DNA of 60,783 nt, taken from positions 1-60,783 of the forward strand of contig UQUQ01000011.1 of the NCBI GenBank assembly GCA_900544265.1. The letters run 5' to 3'. Source of the DNA: an uncultured Alistipes sp. GTDB lineage: Bacteria; Bacteroidota; Bacteroidia; Bacteroidales; Rikenellaceae. Within the stretch, counting starts at the first letter, position 1. Each line of letters starts with the position of its first letter. This document shows positions 60,044 through 60,783 of this stretch, piece after piece. Made by a program: the position numbers and the translations under genes. The notes beneath the pieces were generated by a model. The model was not told the DNA's origin. It saw only the letters and a program-made list of their open reading frames with translations, and made no database searches.

Positions 60044-60783
60044 ATGGATTTCCAGTCTGGAATGATCGTACTGATCGTCTTTGTGTGCCTGTTTGCCGTC
60101 TGGCTCGTCTTCTATTTCATCCCCGTGGGACTGTGGTTCTCGGCCCTGGTGTCGGGCGTGCGGATCAGCCTGCTGCAGCTCATCCTGATGCGCTGGCGCA
60201 AGGTGCCGCCCTCGACGATCGTCTCGTCGATGATCGAGAGCACGAAGGCCGGACTGAAGCTCAACCCCAACGAGCTGGAGGCGCACTACCTCGCCGGCGG
60301 CAACGTCACGAACGTCGTGCATGCGCTCGTTTCGGCACAGAAGGCCAACATCATGCTCGACTTCAAGATGGCAACGGCCATCGACCTGGCGGGCCGCGAC
60401 GTCTTCGAGGCCGTGCAGATGTCGGTGAACCCGAAGGTCATCAACACGCCGCCCGTGGCCGCCGTGGCGAAGGACGGCATCCAGCTCATCGCCAAGGCGC
60501 GCGTGACGGTGCGTGCCAACATCAAGCAGTTGGTCGGCGGCGCCGGTGAGGAGACCGTGCTGGCGCGTGTCGGCGAGGGCATCGTCTCGTCGATCGGTTC
60601 GGCCGACTCGCACAAGATCGTGCTCGAAAATCCCGACTCCATCTCGCGCGTCGTGCTCGAAAAGGGCCTCGATGCCGGGACGGCCTTCGAGATCCTCTCG
60701 ATCGACATCGCCGACATCGACGTGGGCAAGAACATCGGCGCCCAGTTGCAGATGGACCAGGCGCAGGCCGACAAGAACATCGC
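60044..60783 (+). CDS. floA: Flotillin-like protein FloA, N-terminal part
   Basis: Cut by the right edge; about 246 codons visible. Starts [20 protein letters not shown] with a membrane hairpin at about 6-30, then the conserved [22 protein letters not shown] region and the SPFH-type domain ([20 protein letters not shown], and [15 protein letters not shown]). The helix-forming, Gln/Ala-rich oligomerisation part follows. FloA organises detergent-resistant membrane domains and associates with NfeD, encoded 23 bp upstream. Confidence 0.94.
   Translation, partial: MDFQSGMIVLIVFVCLFAVWLVFYFIPVGLWFSALVSGVRISLLQLILMRWRKVPPSTIVSSMIESTKAGLKLNPNELEAHYLAGGNVTNVVHALVSAQKANIMLDFKMATAIDLAGRDVFEAVQMSVNPKVINTPPVAAVAKDGIQLIAKARVTVRANIKQLVGGAGEETVLARVGEGIVSSIGSADSHKIVLENPDSISRVVLEKGLDAGTAFEILSIDIADIDVGKNIGAQLQMDQAQADKNI

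Overview
The window looks like chromosomal DNA from a high-GC member of the Bacteroidales, most like Alistipes or another member of the Rikenellaceae. This rests on several things seen directly: promoters of the Bacteroidetes type (TTG or TTTG, a 19-21 bp spacer, then TAnnTTTG), almost no Shine-Dalgarno sequences, and a gene set typical of the group (DUF3857 transglutaminase-like proteins, C69 dipeptidase, DUF3109, DUF1015 beside serC/serA, the VorB-type ketoacid:ferredoxin oxidoreductase, FloA/NfeD). I see no tRNA, rRNA, insertion sequence, CRISPR array or prophage gene. The genus is an inference.

Layout. 1-3514 (minus): Rel/SpoT (cut by the window edge), recA, a small exported protein, Bcp peroxiredoxin and a zinc-ribbon protein. 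3678-6722 (minus): carbonic anhydrase, a WYL regulator and dnaA. 6949-12939 (plus): phosphohexomutase, an exported protein with TonB-plug-like segments, then a BlaI repressor and a BlaR1-like M56 protein. 13230-17454 (minus): MazG and two DUF3857 proteins. 17740-25205 (minus): a six-gene operon dapB-lepB-yigZ-uvrA-M16 peptidase-O-methyltransferase. 25375-27679 (plus): aspA and truA. 27955-31039 (minus): C69 dipeptidase and dihydrolipoyl dehydrogenase, divergent from a lipoprotein gene. 32521-33982 (plus): yggS-proC. 34297-39347 (minus): the tightly overlapping operon yicC-gmk-nadD-ddl-DUF3109-M23/LysM. 39527-44103 (plus): serC-serA-DUF1015, then two DUF805 membrane proteins. 44271-44849 (minus): a membrane protein. 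45092-47947 (plus): a five-gene ketoacid:ferredoxin oxidoreductase operon. 48064-48690 (minus): an AT-richer patch with a frameshifted lipoprotein gene and a likely structured RNA. 48844-54257 (minus): a barrel-less TonB-plug protein, fmt-ribBA-lptF and a metal ABC permease. 54358-60783 (plus): mtaB, a helical membrane sensor, trkH, a SPOR-like protein, nfeD and floA (cut by the window edge).

Most of the window is housekeeping. The most unusual locus is 10561-12939. A BlaI-type repressor gene is preceded by a consensus promoter carrying three AAyTA-N6-TAGTT palindromes. Next comes an M56 sensor protease whose C-terminus holds two ExbD-like periplasmic domains instead of a penicillin-binding sensor. 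Second is the region 48470-48690, where a promoter points straight into a rod-like RNA fold followed by a T-run, upstream of a lipoprotein gene carrying a single-base frameshift. Third is a set of seven intergenic spacers filled with unrelated short tandem repeats, all pyrimidine-rich on the plus strand whatever the direction of the flanking genes.
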